Source: JANOSH01 sp031415695 (GTDB taxonomy: Bacteria; Actinomycetota; Acidimicrobiia; Acidimicrobiales; Ilumatobacteraceae). From it: a DNA stretch of 64,000 nucleotides. The notes under the pieces are model-generated. The model did no database searches. It worked only from the letters and a program-made list of their open reading frames with translations, and was not told where the DNA came from. Location: the NCBI GenBank assembly GCA_031415695.1, contig JANOSH010000037.1, positions 127,679-191,678 of the forward strand, in the 5' to 3' direction. Below are positions 44,352-52,693 of this stretch, in pieces. Position numbers and translations under genes: made by a program. Positions within the stretch are counted from its first letter, which is position 1; each line of letters starts with the position of its first letter.

Positions 44352-45325
44352 TGCGAGTGAGTGTTCTTGCGCTTCGTACCGCTCAACCAACCGATATCGC
44401 GGCAATCGTCGAGGTAACTCGACGTAGCAAAGCCCAAGGGCTTCCGTATTTGCCCGTTTTGCACACTCCAGACGAAGACATCGAGTTTTTCGGACGGTAC
44501 GTACACGACGGTGTCGCCACGTTGGCAACTATCGACCGTCGCGTCGTTGGGTACAGCGCAGTCACCCAAACCCACCTTGACCAACTCTACGTAGCGCCCG
44601 AGTGGTGGAGCCTTGGCATCGGTACGGCGCTACTGCGCCGCGCCATGTCGCAACGCCCCGATGGGCTCCAACTGTGGGCGTTTCGGCGCAACACCCGCGC
44701 AACGTCGTTCTATGTACGTCACGGTTTCTCCGTAGTCGAAACGACGAACGGCGAGGGCAACGAGGAACGCGAACCCGACGCTCGTTTGCACTGGCCTGGA
44801 GGCCATGTCGAGCCGCCCGACTCGTACGAATTCCGAGAGGGCACTCGCGTCCGCCGAGCGGTACGAGGCGTCATTGTCGATCCCGACGACAATGTGCTGC
44901 TCGCCCAATGGCAACGACCCGAATTCGACAAGGCCCGGTGGATCTTGCCCGGCGGCGGAGTAAAGATCGGCGAAACACTCGACGAAGCGTTGCGACGCGA
45001 GCTTCACGAGGAAACCGGCATTGTGGTCACCCGCCCGATGCCCTTGATCTGGGTGCTCACAACACGGGTGGTTGGTGCCAGCACCCGATGGGGCGGCCAA
45101 GTCAACCATATCTTTCTCATTCGAGCTCCGCATTTCGACCCGGTTCCCGGAATGTCACCCGAGGAACTGGCGAGAGAGAACATGGTGGGTCTCTCCTGGT
45201 GGAGCCCAGCCGAACTTGCGGCGCAGCCCGATGCACTTGGCCCGCGTCCTGTTCCTGCGCTACTCGATGATCTGCGCCGTCACGGACCTCCGGCAAAACC
45301 GTTGGTTCTCGACGTACGATCGTGA
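44351..45325 (+). CDS. GNAT acetyltransferase fused to NUDIX hydrolase
   Basis: A 324-residue two-domain protein. Residues 1 to about 125 are a GNAT fold (LRTAQPTDIAAIVEVTRRSK, LDQLYVAPEWWSLGIGTALL with the acetyl-CoA loop, NTRATSFYVRHGFSVVET). Residues about 155-300 are a NUDIX domain (RAVRGVIVDPDDNVLLAQW); the Nudix box reads GGGVKIGETLDEALRRELHE, then ETGI, keeping the metal-binding REL.EE core. Separately these acetylate amines and hydrolyse nucleoside diphosphates. The fusion may link two steps on one small molecule; that is inference. ATG 44351 is used; a GTG six bases on is also possible. Confidence 0.82.
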   Translation: MRVSVLALRTAQPTDIAAIVEVTRRSKAQGLPYLPVLHTPDEDIEFFGRYVHDGVATLATIDRRVVGYSAVTQTHLDQLYVAPEWWSLGIGTALLRRAMSQRPDGLQLWAFRRNTRATSFYVRHGFSVVETTNGEGNEEREPDARLHWPGGHVEPPDSYEFREGTRVRRAVRGVIVDPDDNVLLAQWQRPEFDKARWILPGGGVKIGETLDEALRRELHEETGIVVTRPMPLIWVLTTRVVGASTRWGGQVNHIFLIRAPHFDPVPGMSPEELARENMVGLSWWSPAELAAQPDALGPRPVPALLDDLRRHGPPAKPLVLDVRS

Positions 45326-45331
45326 TGGGAG

Positions 45332-45979
45332 CTACCGGTCGTGCCACAGCGTTGCCTGGTAATCAGCTTCCAGCATTGAGGTCGTGCGTGTTCCATCGGC
45401 ATCGTCGTCGATGCCTACGGCGGCGTTGAAGATGCAACCTGACGACACCATGTTTGTGGTATCGGGCCACACCGTTGGGTCCCAGATTCCGGAACGGCGG
45501 ATGGCCTTCGCACAATGTAGGAACGTTTCGGTGACTTGGACCGCCAAAACAACCTTGGGCTCGCGACCGTCGATTACACACTGCGACAGCAACGTAGGGT
45601 CGGTCGACACATAGCCGCGACCGTTGACTCGAAGCATTTCTCCGACCGCTGGAGTGAGAAACATGAGGCCAATGGCGGTGTCTCGAACAACGTTAGTGAA
45701 CGTATCGAGTCGGTTGTTGCCCGGCAATTCCCCCATGATCAACCGGTTGTCGTCGAGGACCTGCACGAAGCCTGGTGGCCCTCCCTTCGGCGACACATCA
45801 CAGGTGCCATCGGGGTTGTGGGTTCCAATGAGCACGAACGGCGAGTGAGCGATGAACGATCGGCAGCCAGCGTCGAGGTGCCCGATTTCCTTGCCAACGG
45901 CACCAAAGGACGGTTTGCGGAAGAGCCCTCGGAGTTCCTCGACACTGGACACGACATTTTCGAATGCAGCCATGTGCAT
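45332..45979 (-). CDS. PPOX-type FMN flavoprotein (MSMEG_1061-like)
   Basis: A 215-residue pyridoxamine-phosphate-oxidase-like protein. Key segments are PFVLIGTHNPDGTCDVSPKG, GPPGFVQVLDDNRLIMGEL, GNNRLDTFTNVVRDTAIGLM, EMLRVNGRGYVSTDP and FLHCAKAIRRSGIW. This layout is typical of an actinobacterial subgroup of the split beta-barrel family; members bind FMN or F420. ATG 45979 or 45973 are both plausible starts. It is convergent with the GNAT-NUDIX gene; between it and etfA lies an unusual hairpin and tandem array. Confidence 0.8.
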   Translation of the reverse strand: MHMAAFENVVSSVEELRGLFRKPSFGAVGKEIGHLDAGCRSFIAHSPFVLIGTHNPDGTCDVSPKGGPPGFVQVLDDNRLIMGELPGNNRLDTFTNVVRDTAIGLMFLTPAVGEMLRVNGRGYVSTDPTLLSQCVIDGREPKVVLAVQVTETFLHCAKAIRRSGIWDPTVWPDTTNMVSSGCIFNAAVGIDDDADGTRTTSMLEADYQATLWHDR

Positions 45980-46011
45980 AGTCTGACGCACGGAGCCGAC
46001 CGCAACCCAGT

Positions 46012-46067
46012 CCGACTCAGAGTCGAAAAGGTGTGCGTTTTGTGGCACCTTTTCGACTCTGAGTCGG
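46012..46067. repeat. Perfect 22-bp inverted repeat (long hairpin)
   Basis: The arm at 46012-46033 (starts CCGACTCAGAGTCG, ends AAAAGGTG) is repeated exactly in inverted form at 46046-46067, with a 12-base loop. The arm also contains the small palindrome GACTCAGAGTC. It lies between the etfA stop (46123) and the start of the PPOX gene (45979). It could serve as a terminator, an mRNA-stabilising structure or a protein-binding site. Confidence 0.85.
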
Positions 46068-46122
46068 GTGGACAGCGGGTCGACAGCGAGTGGACAGCGA
46101 GTGGACAGCGAGTCCTCAGCGG
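46068..46122. repeat. Five 11-bp tandem repeats
   Basis: Directly joined to the hairpin are five 11-base units: GTGGACAGCGG, GTCGACAGCGA, GTGGACAGCGA twice, and GTCCTCAGCGG. The array ends at the base before the etfA stop codon. Regular spacing of one helical turn suggests a protein-binding array, or simple slippage expansion. Confidence 0.85.
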
Positions 46123-47076
46123 TTAGCCGCGGGCTTTGAGTGCTTCGATGAGCTTGGGAAGCACTTTGTGCACGTCGCCGACAATGCCGAGATCGGCAAT
46201 GCCGAAGATGGGCGCTTCTTTGTCCTTGTTGATGGCGATGATGTTCTTTGCACCCTTCATACCCACCATGTGCTGCGTAGCTCCAGAAATGCCACAGGCG
46301 ATATACACAGATGGCTTGACGACCTTGCCGGTCTGGCCAACCTGGTAGCTGTACGGCACCCAGCCGGCATCGACGATGGCCCGGCTGGCAGCTGGGGCAC
46401 CCTTCAAGATCTTGGCGAGGGACTCGATCATTTCGTACTTTGCTGCCTCGCCCAGTCCGCGTCCGCCCGAAACCACAATTGCTGCTTCGTCGAGCTTTGG
46501 ACCAGATGACTCCTCGACGTGCACTGCGGTGACACGCGCTGCACCTGTTGCGTCAGCGTCGGGGACGGCGACCGCTATGACCGTACCTGCGCCAGCACCG
46601 CCTGCTTCAGCAACGAAGCTCTTGGGTCGGAACATGGCGATATGTGGTCCGGTGCCGGTGAAGGTGGTGGTTACCATGACGTTGCCGCCGAAGACGGGCG
46701 TGGTCACGTTGACGCTGCCGTCTGTCGAGATTTCTACGTTGTTCGTCAGAACGGTCTTGTCGAGCTTGACCGACAGTCGAGATGCAATGTCGCGCGCACC
46801 GTACGTCATTGGCATCATGATGAGGTCGGGAGCGTTGCCACCCGCGATCAATGCTTGCATGGCGGCCGACACGGCCGGGCCAGGCAGCCTGCCAGCGAGG
46901 TCGCCAGTGGCCAAGACCGTCGCTGCGCCGTGTGCGCCCAGAGCGGCGGCGGCGTTGCCTACGTCACCGGCAACAAACGCGGCGACCGTCCCAAGCGAAC
47001 GCGCTTTCGTGAGCAATTCGAGTGTGCCAGTGGTGGGGGCACCATCGGTGATTTCGGCGTATACCCAGATGTTCAT
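46123..47076 (-). CDS. etfA: Electron transfer flavoprotein alpha subunit
   Basis: A 317-residue ETF alpha subunit, soluble, carrying FAD and taking electrons from acyl-CoA dehydrogenases. The C-terminal FAD domain shows VVSGGRGLGEAAKYEMIESL, SYQVGQTGKVVKPSVYIACG and SGATQHMVGMKGAKNIIAIN. It overlaps the etfB stop by one base. Length is normal. This pair likely serves the two acyl-CoA dehydrogenases in the window, separate from the fix operon. Confidence 0.92.
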   Translation of the reverse strand: MNIWVYAEITDGAPTTGTLELLTKARSLGTVAAFVAGDVGNAAAALGAHGAATVLATGDLAGRLPGPAVSAAMQALIAGGNAPDLIMMPMTYGARDIASRLSVKLDKTVLTNNVEISTDGSVNVTTPVFGGNVMVTTTFTGTGPHIAMFRPKSFVAEAGGAGAGTVIAVAVPDADATGAARVTAVHVEESSGPKLDEAAIVVSGGRGLGEAAKYEMIESLAKILKGAPAASRAIVDAGWVPYSYQVGQTGKVVKPSVYIACGISGATQHMVGMKGAKNIIAINKDKEAPIFGIADLGIVGDVHKVLPKLIEALKARG

Positions 47077-47852
47077 CAGATCACCTTCAGATTCTCGAGG
47101 AAAGAAACGATCTTGGCGAAGCCTTCGCCATCGTCTTCAACAACTTCGCCCGCACCTCGGGCTTCGGCGGCGACAACGCTGACAATTTTCTGCCCTGCGC
47201 CAGCCCATCCGACTCCAGCGACACCCAGGTCGGCGGCAGTAACTGTCTCGACCGGCTTGGACTTTGCGGCCATGATGCCCTTGAAGCTGGGGTAGCGAGG
47301 CTCGACAACGCCCGCAGTTACCGACAACACCAACGGGAGCGGGCATTCGACGTCGTCGAACCCGGCGTCGGTTTGGCGTTGTGCCTTCAAAATACCACCC
47401 GTAATCTCGACCTTTTTAGCGAACGTTACCGATGGCAAGCCGAGCACCTCGGCCATTTGTTCGGGCACGGTACCGGTGTACCCATCGGACGATTCGGTGG
47501 CGGCGATGATCAGATCGGCACTGCCGAGTCGCTGAGCAGCTGCGGCCAGAATCTTGGCGGTTGTTAGCGCGTCGGAACCTTGTAGTGACGGATCGGACAC
47601 CAGGACACCTCGGGCTGCGCCCATTGCCAGCGCAGTTCGCAAACCCGACACTTCGCCGTTTGGTGCCATGCTGACGAGCGCCACTTCGCCGCCACCAGCC
47701 TTGTCTACTAACTGCAACGCCATTTCAACGCCGTAGCTGTCGGACTCGTCAAGAATAAGCTTTCCCTCGCGCTTGAGAGTGTTGGTGCCAGGATCCAATG
47801 CGCCTGGATTGGCCGGGTCGGGGATCTGCTTCACGCAGACGACGATGTTCAT
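47076..47852 (-). CDS. etfB: Electron transfer flavoprotein beta subunit
   Basis: A 258-residue ETF beta subunit, first gene of the etfBA operon. MNIVVCVKQIPDPANPG is the standard start; DESDSYGVEMALQLVDKAGG, IIAATESSDGYTGTVPEQMA and LPSVTFAKKVEI are the AMP-binding and recognition regions. It forms a heterodimer with EtfA. It is divergent from the lipid-kinase gene with 77 bases between starts. Confidence 0.92.
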   Translation of the reverse strand: MNIVVCVKQIPDPANPGALDPGTNTLKREGKLILDESDSYGVEMALQLVDKAGGGEVALVSMAPNGEVSGLRTALAMGAARGVLVSDPSLQGSDALTTAKILAAAAQRLGSADLIIAATESSDGYTGTVPEQMAEVLGLPSVTFAKKVEITGGILKAQRQTDAGFDDVECPLPLVLSVTAGVVEPRYPSFKGIMAAKSKPVETVTAADLGVAGVGWAGAGQKIVSVVAAEARGAGEVVEDDGEGFAKIVSFLENLKVI

Positions 47853-47929
47853 CTCGTAATTCTGCCCGACCTACCGACGAGTAGCCAGACAGACGGCCGG
47901 AGAAACGAGCGGTAGTAGCGTCTCTTGAC

Positions 47930-48856
47930 GTGGAGGTCCTGTTGGTCGTTAACTCGTTCGCTTCGTCGGTCACGGCGCGCAACAAGGTGATGATCGAGCA
48001 AATCTTCCAGGACGCCGGCCATACCGTCACGCTTCGCGAGACAAATCGCCGCGGCCACGCCACCCGTTTTGCCCAAGATGCCGCTCGTCGCAATCTCGAT
48101 GCAGTCGTCGCCCTCGGGGGTGACGGCACGCTCAATGAAGTAGCAAACGGACTCGCCGGGTCACAGACAGCTCTGGCGGTTCTACCCGGTGGCTCCACCA
48201 ATGTCTTCGCACGTACGCTCGGCCTTCCTAATGATCCGGTAGCTGCAGCGCAGCTTGTAGCCGATGCCCTGACGGCCAATTCCATCCGGCCGATCGGGTT
48301 GGGCCGAGTGAACGGCCGTTACTTCTGCTTCCATACCGGGGTCGGGTACGACGCCGCGGTTGTCGCCCAGGTGGAACGTCACGCGAGCCTCAAGCGTTGG
48401 CTCGGCCATCCGCTCTTTATCGTTGCCGCCTTGCAGACGTTTTTTCGACAATACGACCGAAGGAACCCGCACTTTTCGTTGAAGTTCTCTCACGACACCA
48501 TTCCGGACGGCTTCTTCACCATTGTTATGAACACGAATCCGTATACGTTCCTTGGCAATCGGCCCATCGACCTTGTACCGGGCGAAGGGCTCGACAGCCC
48601 GCTGTCAATCGTTACCTTTCGCAGCTTAAAGGCACCATCGTTCCTTACCGGATTGGGCGCGGCGTTACTGGGTCGTGGCGTCAGCGGGAAGAGTATCGAT
48701 GTCCGTCGGAACGTACGGTGCTTGGTTATCGAGGACTCCGAACCGTTCGCTTACCAGGTCGATGGCGATCATCTCGGCGACACACGTCGGCTTGCTTTCG
48801 AGTGGATTCCCGATGTCATTCGTATCGCCGTGCCACTTGTCGTCGAAGGGCCGTAG
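47930..48856 (+). CDS. Diacylglycerol/lipid kinase family protein
   Basis: A 308-residue lipid kinase of the DGK/YegS type. The nucleotide motif VALGGDGTLNEVANGLAG and PGGSTNVFARTLGLP are clear, and ESIDVR-like GKSIDVRRNV and YQVDGDHLGD mark the C-terminal sandwich. It phosphorylates a lipid, perhaps diacylglycerol or a phosphatidylinositol-mannoside precursor, at the membrane. GTG 47930 is the only start giving the MEVLLVVNS strand. The Family A repeat begins directly after its TAG. Confidence 0.88.
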   Translation: MEVLLVVNSFASSVTARNKVMIEQIFQDAGHTVTLRETNRRGHATRFAQDAARRNLDAVVALGGDGTLNEVANGLAGSQTALAVLPGGSTNVFARTLGLPNDPVAAAQLVADALTANSIRPIGLGRVNGRYFCFHTGVGYDAAVVAQVERHASLKRWLGHPLFIVAALQTFFRQYDRRNPHFSLKFSHDTIPDGFFTIVMNTNPYTFLGNRPIDLVPGEGLDSPLSIVTFRSLKAPSFLTGLGAALLGRGVSGKSIDVRRNVRCLVIEDSEPFAYQVDGDHLGDTRRLAFEWIPDVIRIAVPLVVEGP

Positions 48857-48919
48857 GCGCAACTGTTGCGGAAATGGCCGCCTCTGGGCCGGCCGTAAGC
48901 GCAACTGTTGCGGAAATGG
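48857..48919 (+). repeat. Family A paired repeat, locus 2
   Basis: GCGCAACTGTTGCGGAAATGG occurs at 48857-48877 and 48899-48919, again with 42-bp spacing, followed each time by CCGCCT. It lies between the convergent lipid-kinase and phosphodiesterase genes and starts at the first base after the kinase stop. Compare 28295-28357. Confidence 0.8.
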
Positions 48920-48937
48920 CCGCCTCGAAGGCAAGGG

Positions 48938-49621
48938 CTAGTCGGTAAGCGGTAATAGCGCCCTGGCTACGTCGGGCACATTGGTGCAGATTCCGTCGAT
49001 GCCCCAGTCAATCAACTCGCTCATTCGGGCCGGGTCATCACAGGTCCATGCATTCACCACGATCTGGCGATTGTGGCATTGTTCGATGAGGTCGCGGGTA
49101 ACCTTCTTTACCCAGGGGTGGACCACGTGATGGCCGTGGGCCGCAAGGATGTCGAGGGTTTCGGTATCGAACCGTTCGACTAGCCACGCGGTAACCGTGT
49201 TGGGTGACAGTTCACGTACCCGATCGATGAGGGGCAGATGAAAGGCCGAGATCAGCACCCGGTCGGCGTTTCCTCGTGAGGCAAGCAGTGCCACGACCTT
49301 ATCGGCAAGCGTGTTGTCCGGGTCGAAGTCGGGCTCGGACGGCCAATTCTTGATCTCGATATTGACGCCCATTGCCGAGCATGCATCGAGGGCTGACGCC
49401 AGGTTGGGCACGTATGGCGGAAGTTCATCGGCGGTTACGTCGCACAGGATCCGACCGTCCGCAAGGTGCGCATCGTGGTGAATTGCCAGCGCGCCATCTT
49501 GGGTGCGTCGGACGTCAAGCTCGACCCAGTCTGCCCGCATCTCGGAGGCCTTCCGGAATGCGGTAAGCGTATTTTCGCGTGCAGCGTGCGACGCACCGCG
49601 GTGAGCAATGACTATTGTCAC
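48938..49621 (-). CDS. Glycerophosphodiester phosphodiesterase
   Basis: A 227-residue GDPD TIM-barrel enzyme cleaving glycerophosphodiesters to glycerol-3-phosphate and an alcohol. AHRGASHAARENTLTAFRKA has the HRG and EN residues; ADWVELDVRRTQDG has the metal-binding E and D; the general acid/base His is in IHHDAHL. The end is DGICTNVPDVARAL. There is no signal peptide, so it is cytoplasmic. A strong AAAGGAGG lies before the GTG start at 49621 (as annotated, first residue Met from GTG). Confidence 0.88.
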   Translation of the reverse strand: MTIVIAHRGASHAARENTLTAFRKASEMRADWVELDVRRTQDGALAIHHDAHLADGRILCDVTADELPPYVPNLASALDACSAMGVNIEIKNWPSEPDFDPDNTLADKVVALLASRGNADRVLISAFHLPLIDRVRELSPNTVTAWLVERFDTETLDILAAHGHHVVHPWVKKVTRDLIEQCHNRQIVVNAWTCDDPARMSELIDWGIDGICTNVPDVARALLPLTD

Positions 49622-49704
49622 GGCTAGATCCTCCTTTTTGACCCGAGATTTCCGAAAATCTTCTCATTGCCCCTTGAATATAGGCCTTTTGGCCGGGTAG
49701 CCTT

Positions 49705-49717
49705 ATGAACAGTTCAT
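49705..49717. promoter_or_regulatory. 13-bp palindrome upstream of the WhiB gene
   Basis: ATGAAC-A-GTTCAT is a perfect palindrome in the 177-base divergent region between the phosphodiesterase and WhiB genes, about 80 bases before the WhiB start. It may be an operator or a promoter-proximal site. Confidence 0.35.
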
Positions 49718-49798
49718 GAAATCTGCCCAACGGTCAATTTCGGTCGATGCTCGTGAATGTAATCACAATCACAAACTCACCACGTCCGGAGTCCCGCT

Positions 49799-50095
49799 GT
49801 GTCTGCCCTTGCCACCAACATCGCCTTGTCCCTCGCCGATTATTCCTGGCGTGACGAGTCACTGTGCAAGGACACCGACCCGGAACTGTTCTTCCCGGTC
49901 GGCACCACCGGCATGGCGCTAGCCCAGATCGACGCCGCCAAGCGTGTTTGTGGCGAATGCCCGGTTCAGGCGTTGTGCCTGGAGTTTGCCCTCAACACCA
50001 ACCAGGACTCCGGTATCTGGGGCGGCACCTCCGAAGACGAGCGCCGCAAGATCCGCCGAGTATGGGTAGCCGAGCGCAAGCTCGCCGCCAGCTAG
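49799..50095 (+). CDS. WhiB-family iron-sulfur regulator
   Basis: A 98-residue actinobacterial WhiB protein binding a 4Fe-4S cluster through Cys23 (LCKD), Cys51 and Cys54 (VCGEC) and Cys60 (LC). The GIWGG turn and a basic C-terminal helix (DERRKIRRVWVAERKL) mediate sigma-factor and DNA contact. GTG 49799 has GGAG about eight bases upstream. The neighbouring pair of ArsA ATPases recalls the mycobacterial whiB4 locus (Rv3679-Rv3681c), so it may be WhiB4-like. Its TAG is the first triplet of a Family B repeat. Confidence 0.92.
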   Translation: MSALATNIALSLADYSWRDESLCKDTDPELFFPVGTTGMALAQIDAAKRVCGECPVQALCLEFALNTNQDSGIWGGTSEDERRKIRRVWVAERKLAAS

Positions 50096-50106
50096 TGGCG
50101 GAGCGA
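50093..50106 (+). repeat. Family B repeat, short copy
   Basis: TAGTGGCGGAGCG follows the last codon of the WhiB gene and supplies its stop. Only the first 13-14 bases match the family; the rest is missing, so it is a truncated copy or a chance match supported by the same stop-codon placement. Confidence 0.45.
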
Positions 50107-50114
50107 TAGTCGAG

Positions 50115-51614
50115 CTAGGACATCTCGGTCGTCGTCGGGACGATCAGTTCGACGACACTCCCCGAGGTGCCGTCGAAACCGACCGCCAGTAGATCCTCGG
50201 CAAGGGCCCGGCGCATGGTGATCGTTCCGGCGAGTTCTGTGGTTACCAAGGTACGCACGATCGAGAGCCCCAAACCGGTGGCCTGGTCGATACTGAAACT
50301 GTCGGGGAGCCCTCGGCCGTTATCGGTAACTCGAATCTTCAATACGTCATCCGATGGTCGGTCAAGATCAATCATCACCAACCCGTGCGAGTCGTTGTTG
50401 TCGACAAATGCATGATCCACCGCGTTCTGCAGTAGCTCGGTAAGCACCACCGACAGCGGGGTGGCAATGTGGGCCGGGAGCCGACCGCCGTCGCCGCGGA
50501 CCTCGAACGACACCGGCCTGTCTGGCGATTGCATGCTGGCATCGGCGAGTCGGGCCAGTGGACGAACAATGTCGGAGAAGCTGACCTCCTCCCCCGAGTT
50601 CTTCGACAAGGTTTCGTGCACCAGAGCAATCGTGCGAATTCGCCGCACACTCTCGGCCAGCGCAGCCTTCGCTTCGGCGGATTCAAGCCGGCGCGCCTGC
50701 AGCCGCAACAACGACGAAATCGTTTGTAGGTTGTTTTTTACCCGGTGATGGATCTCCTGAATGGTGGCGTCGCGAGACAGGATCATGCGGTCACGCCGGC
50801 GAACCTCGGAGACATCTCGTAGCAACACGACGCCGCCAGTCACCTTGTCGGCGTCCATGATGGGAATCACACGCGTGGCTAGGCTGATATCGACCGTCTG
50901 GTCGAACTCGTCGAGCACGATCTCCTGGCGGTCGAAGGCTTGGCGAACGGCGCGATCGTTGAATCCAAGTTCAGACAGGCGAAGCCCAACGGCGTTGGTC
51001 CCGATACCCACACGGTGCAGCGCCGAGACAGCGTTCGGCGATGCGTACATCACTCTGGCATCTTCATCGAGTACCAACACGCCATCGCCGACTCGGGGTG
51101 CCGCGGTCGAGGTGCCACGTTTGGCCGCGTACGGGAACGAGCCATGAGCAATCATGGTTTCAAATCGCTCGAACAAACTCAGATAGGTGTGTTCAAGCTC
51201 GCCCAGTTGGCGGCCGACGCGCTCGCTCCATTCCCGACTCAGTACCGCAATGGTCTGGCCCGCGCGCCGCACCGGGATAGCCCGCATCCGGCTGGCGCTC
51301 GGCATACCGTCGAGGCGCAGTTCAGTCTCGACGACCTGACCCGACGTCCACACTCGTTCGAGAACATCGTCCTCGCTGTCCTCGGCAATCGTGCCGACCC
51401 AGTCGTTCACATACAGGGTCTGGGCGGTATATGGGCGAACCTGAGCGAGCACCAACCATTCTCCTGGGGCTGACCGCACGTACAGCAGCAGATCGGCGAA
51501 ACAGAAATCGGCAAGCACTCCCCAGTCGGCCACGAGTCGCTGCAGGTGCTCGGAGTCCTCCCGGCTGAGTTCTGTATGGGATCGGATCAGTTCAACAAGG
51601 CTTGGCACAGGCAT
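50115..51614 (-). CDS. pdtaS: PdtaS-like sensor histidine kinase
   Basis: A 499-residue soluble kinase. An N-terminal GAF-type domain (about 1-160) and a PAS domain (about 170-270: DGVLVLDEDARVMYASPNAV) precede the HisKA_2 dimerisation helix IQEIHHRVKNNLQTISSLLR with the phospho-His. The ATPase has LTELLQNAVDHAF, VTDNGRGLPD and GLGLSIVRTLVT. No membrane segment, so it senses a cytoplasmic signal. In actinobacteria it phosphorylates the RNA-binding ANTAR regulator PdtaR; that partner is not in this window. Confidence 0.88.
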   Translation of the reverse strand: MPVPSLVELIRSHTELSREDSEHLQRLVADWGVLADFCFADLLLYVRSAPGEWLVLAQVRPYTAQTLYVNDWVGTIAEDSEDDVLERVWTSGQVVETELRLDGMPSASRMRAIPVRRAGQTIAVLSREWSERVGRQLGELEHTYLSLFERFETMIAHGSFPYAAKRGTSTAAPRVGDGVLVLDEDARVMYASPNAVSALHRVGIGTNAVGLRLSELGFNDRAVRQAFDRQEIVLDEFDQTVDISLATRVIPIMDADKVTGGVVLLRDVSEVRRRDRMILSRDATIQEIHHRVKNNLQTISSLLRLQARRLESAEAKAALAESVRRIRTIALVHETLSKNSGEEVSFSDIVRPLARLADASMQSPDRPVSFEVRGDGGRLPAHIATPLSVVLTELLQNAVDHAFVDNNDSHGLVMIDLDRPSDDVLKIRVTDNGRGLPDSFSIDQATGLGLSIVRTLVTTELAGTITMRRALAEDLLAVGFDGTSGSVVELIVPTTTEMS

Positions 51615-51643
51615 CTAGTTTGCCCGAAAACCGCATCCGGTGG

Positions 51644-52693
51644 TCAGCTCCCCTCAAAACGGGTACAGAGGCCCAGTAGCGGCTGGCCCATCTCGCAGAG
51701 GTCATCGAGCCCGGAAACTCCGCCGGCACGCAGTTGGACACACGCTTTGGGCTCGGGGAGCAGCGCAACGTGATCGTGTTGCAGTCGGGCACGGTCTCGT
51801 AACAACAGCCCGGCGCGGCCCACCTCTCGAATGACCGGATCGGTATCGTCGGTCATGGCCACTGCCGTCTGCGTGAATGCGGGGTCCAGCAACTCGGGCG
51901 GCAATGCTCGATTCACCACGATGGCTCGCAAGTTCATCTGACGCGCGTCAAGATGTGCTCGTAATGCAAGGGACTGGCTGACGGGCCCGGCTTCAGGGGT
52001 CGACACAATAATCAGTTGGCACCGGGGCGAGCCCAGCATGCACTCGACATCTTCGGAGTGTTCTCGCAATCCGGTCTCCAGGCCACCAACCAACGTAAAG
52101 AACTCTGCAAGATCGGCAATGAAGCTTCCACCGAGCAGGCGGCCAGCGAGCAGGGCAAACGGCTTGGCCGCGCCTGCGGGCACCACCAGCCACCGAGCGA
52201 GCCGACTACCAAAGAATTCACGCATGCGGCGCGGCGAATCGAAGCTGTCGAGCGCGTTGGTTGCCGGCGCAGTATCGACGACGACCAGGTCGTACGTGGC
52301 ATCGTCAGCCAGTTCGATGACCCGCGCAAATGCTACGTAGTCATGGCTCAACGCGAATCGCTCGGTCACCGTGTCATACAGGCGATTGTTCAGCACCCTC
52401 TGCCGCGTCGTTTCATCTGGTGCAAGCTGGGTAACCAGCATGTCCCATGCGTGGCGGGCATCGATCATGGCCACGCTCAGCGAACCCTTGCCCCCGATCG
52501 GAAGCGCGACCTCGACGGGATCATTCGTCCGAGCTGGTGTCAGTCCGAACGCGTCGGCCAGCCGACGAGCAGGATCAACCGTAATGACTAGCACCCGCTC
52601 CCCTGCGTATGCCGCTGCTGCCCCAAGCGTTGCCGAGATTGTGGTCTTTCCAACCCCGCCTGCACCCGTAACGATCAGCAACCGAGCAGTCAT
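51644..52693 (-). CDS. ArsA/Get3-like ATPase (second of a pair)
   Basis: A 349-residue ATPase of the anion-transporting/Get3 family. The deviant P-loop is VTGAGGVGKTTISATLG (near residue 8) and VITVDPARRLADAFGL is the Switch region. VVVDTAPATNALDSFDSPRR is the Walker-B/switch II with DTAP. It overlaps the upstream ATPase gene by four bases. In mycobacteria the homologous pair (Rv3679-Rv3680) forms a heterodimer; by analogy these two should pair. Confidence 0.88.
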   Translation of the reverse strand: MTARLLIVTGAGGVGKTTISATLGAAAAYAGERVLVITVDPARRLADAFGLTPARTNDPVEVALPIGGKGSLSVAMIDARHAWDMLVTQLAPDETTRQRVLNNRLYDTVTERFALSHDYVAFARVIELADDATYDLVVVDTAPATNALDSFDSPRRMREFFGSRLARWLVVPAGAAKPFALLAGRLLGGSFIADLAEFFTLVGGLETGLREHSEDVECMLGSPRCQLIIVSTPEAGPVSQSLALRAHLDARQMNLRAIVVNRALPPELLDPAFTQTAVAMTDDTDPVIREVGRAGLLLRDRARLQHDHVALLPEPKACVQLRAGGVSGLDDLCEMGQPLLGLCTRFEGS

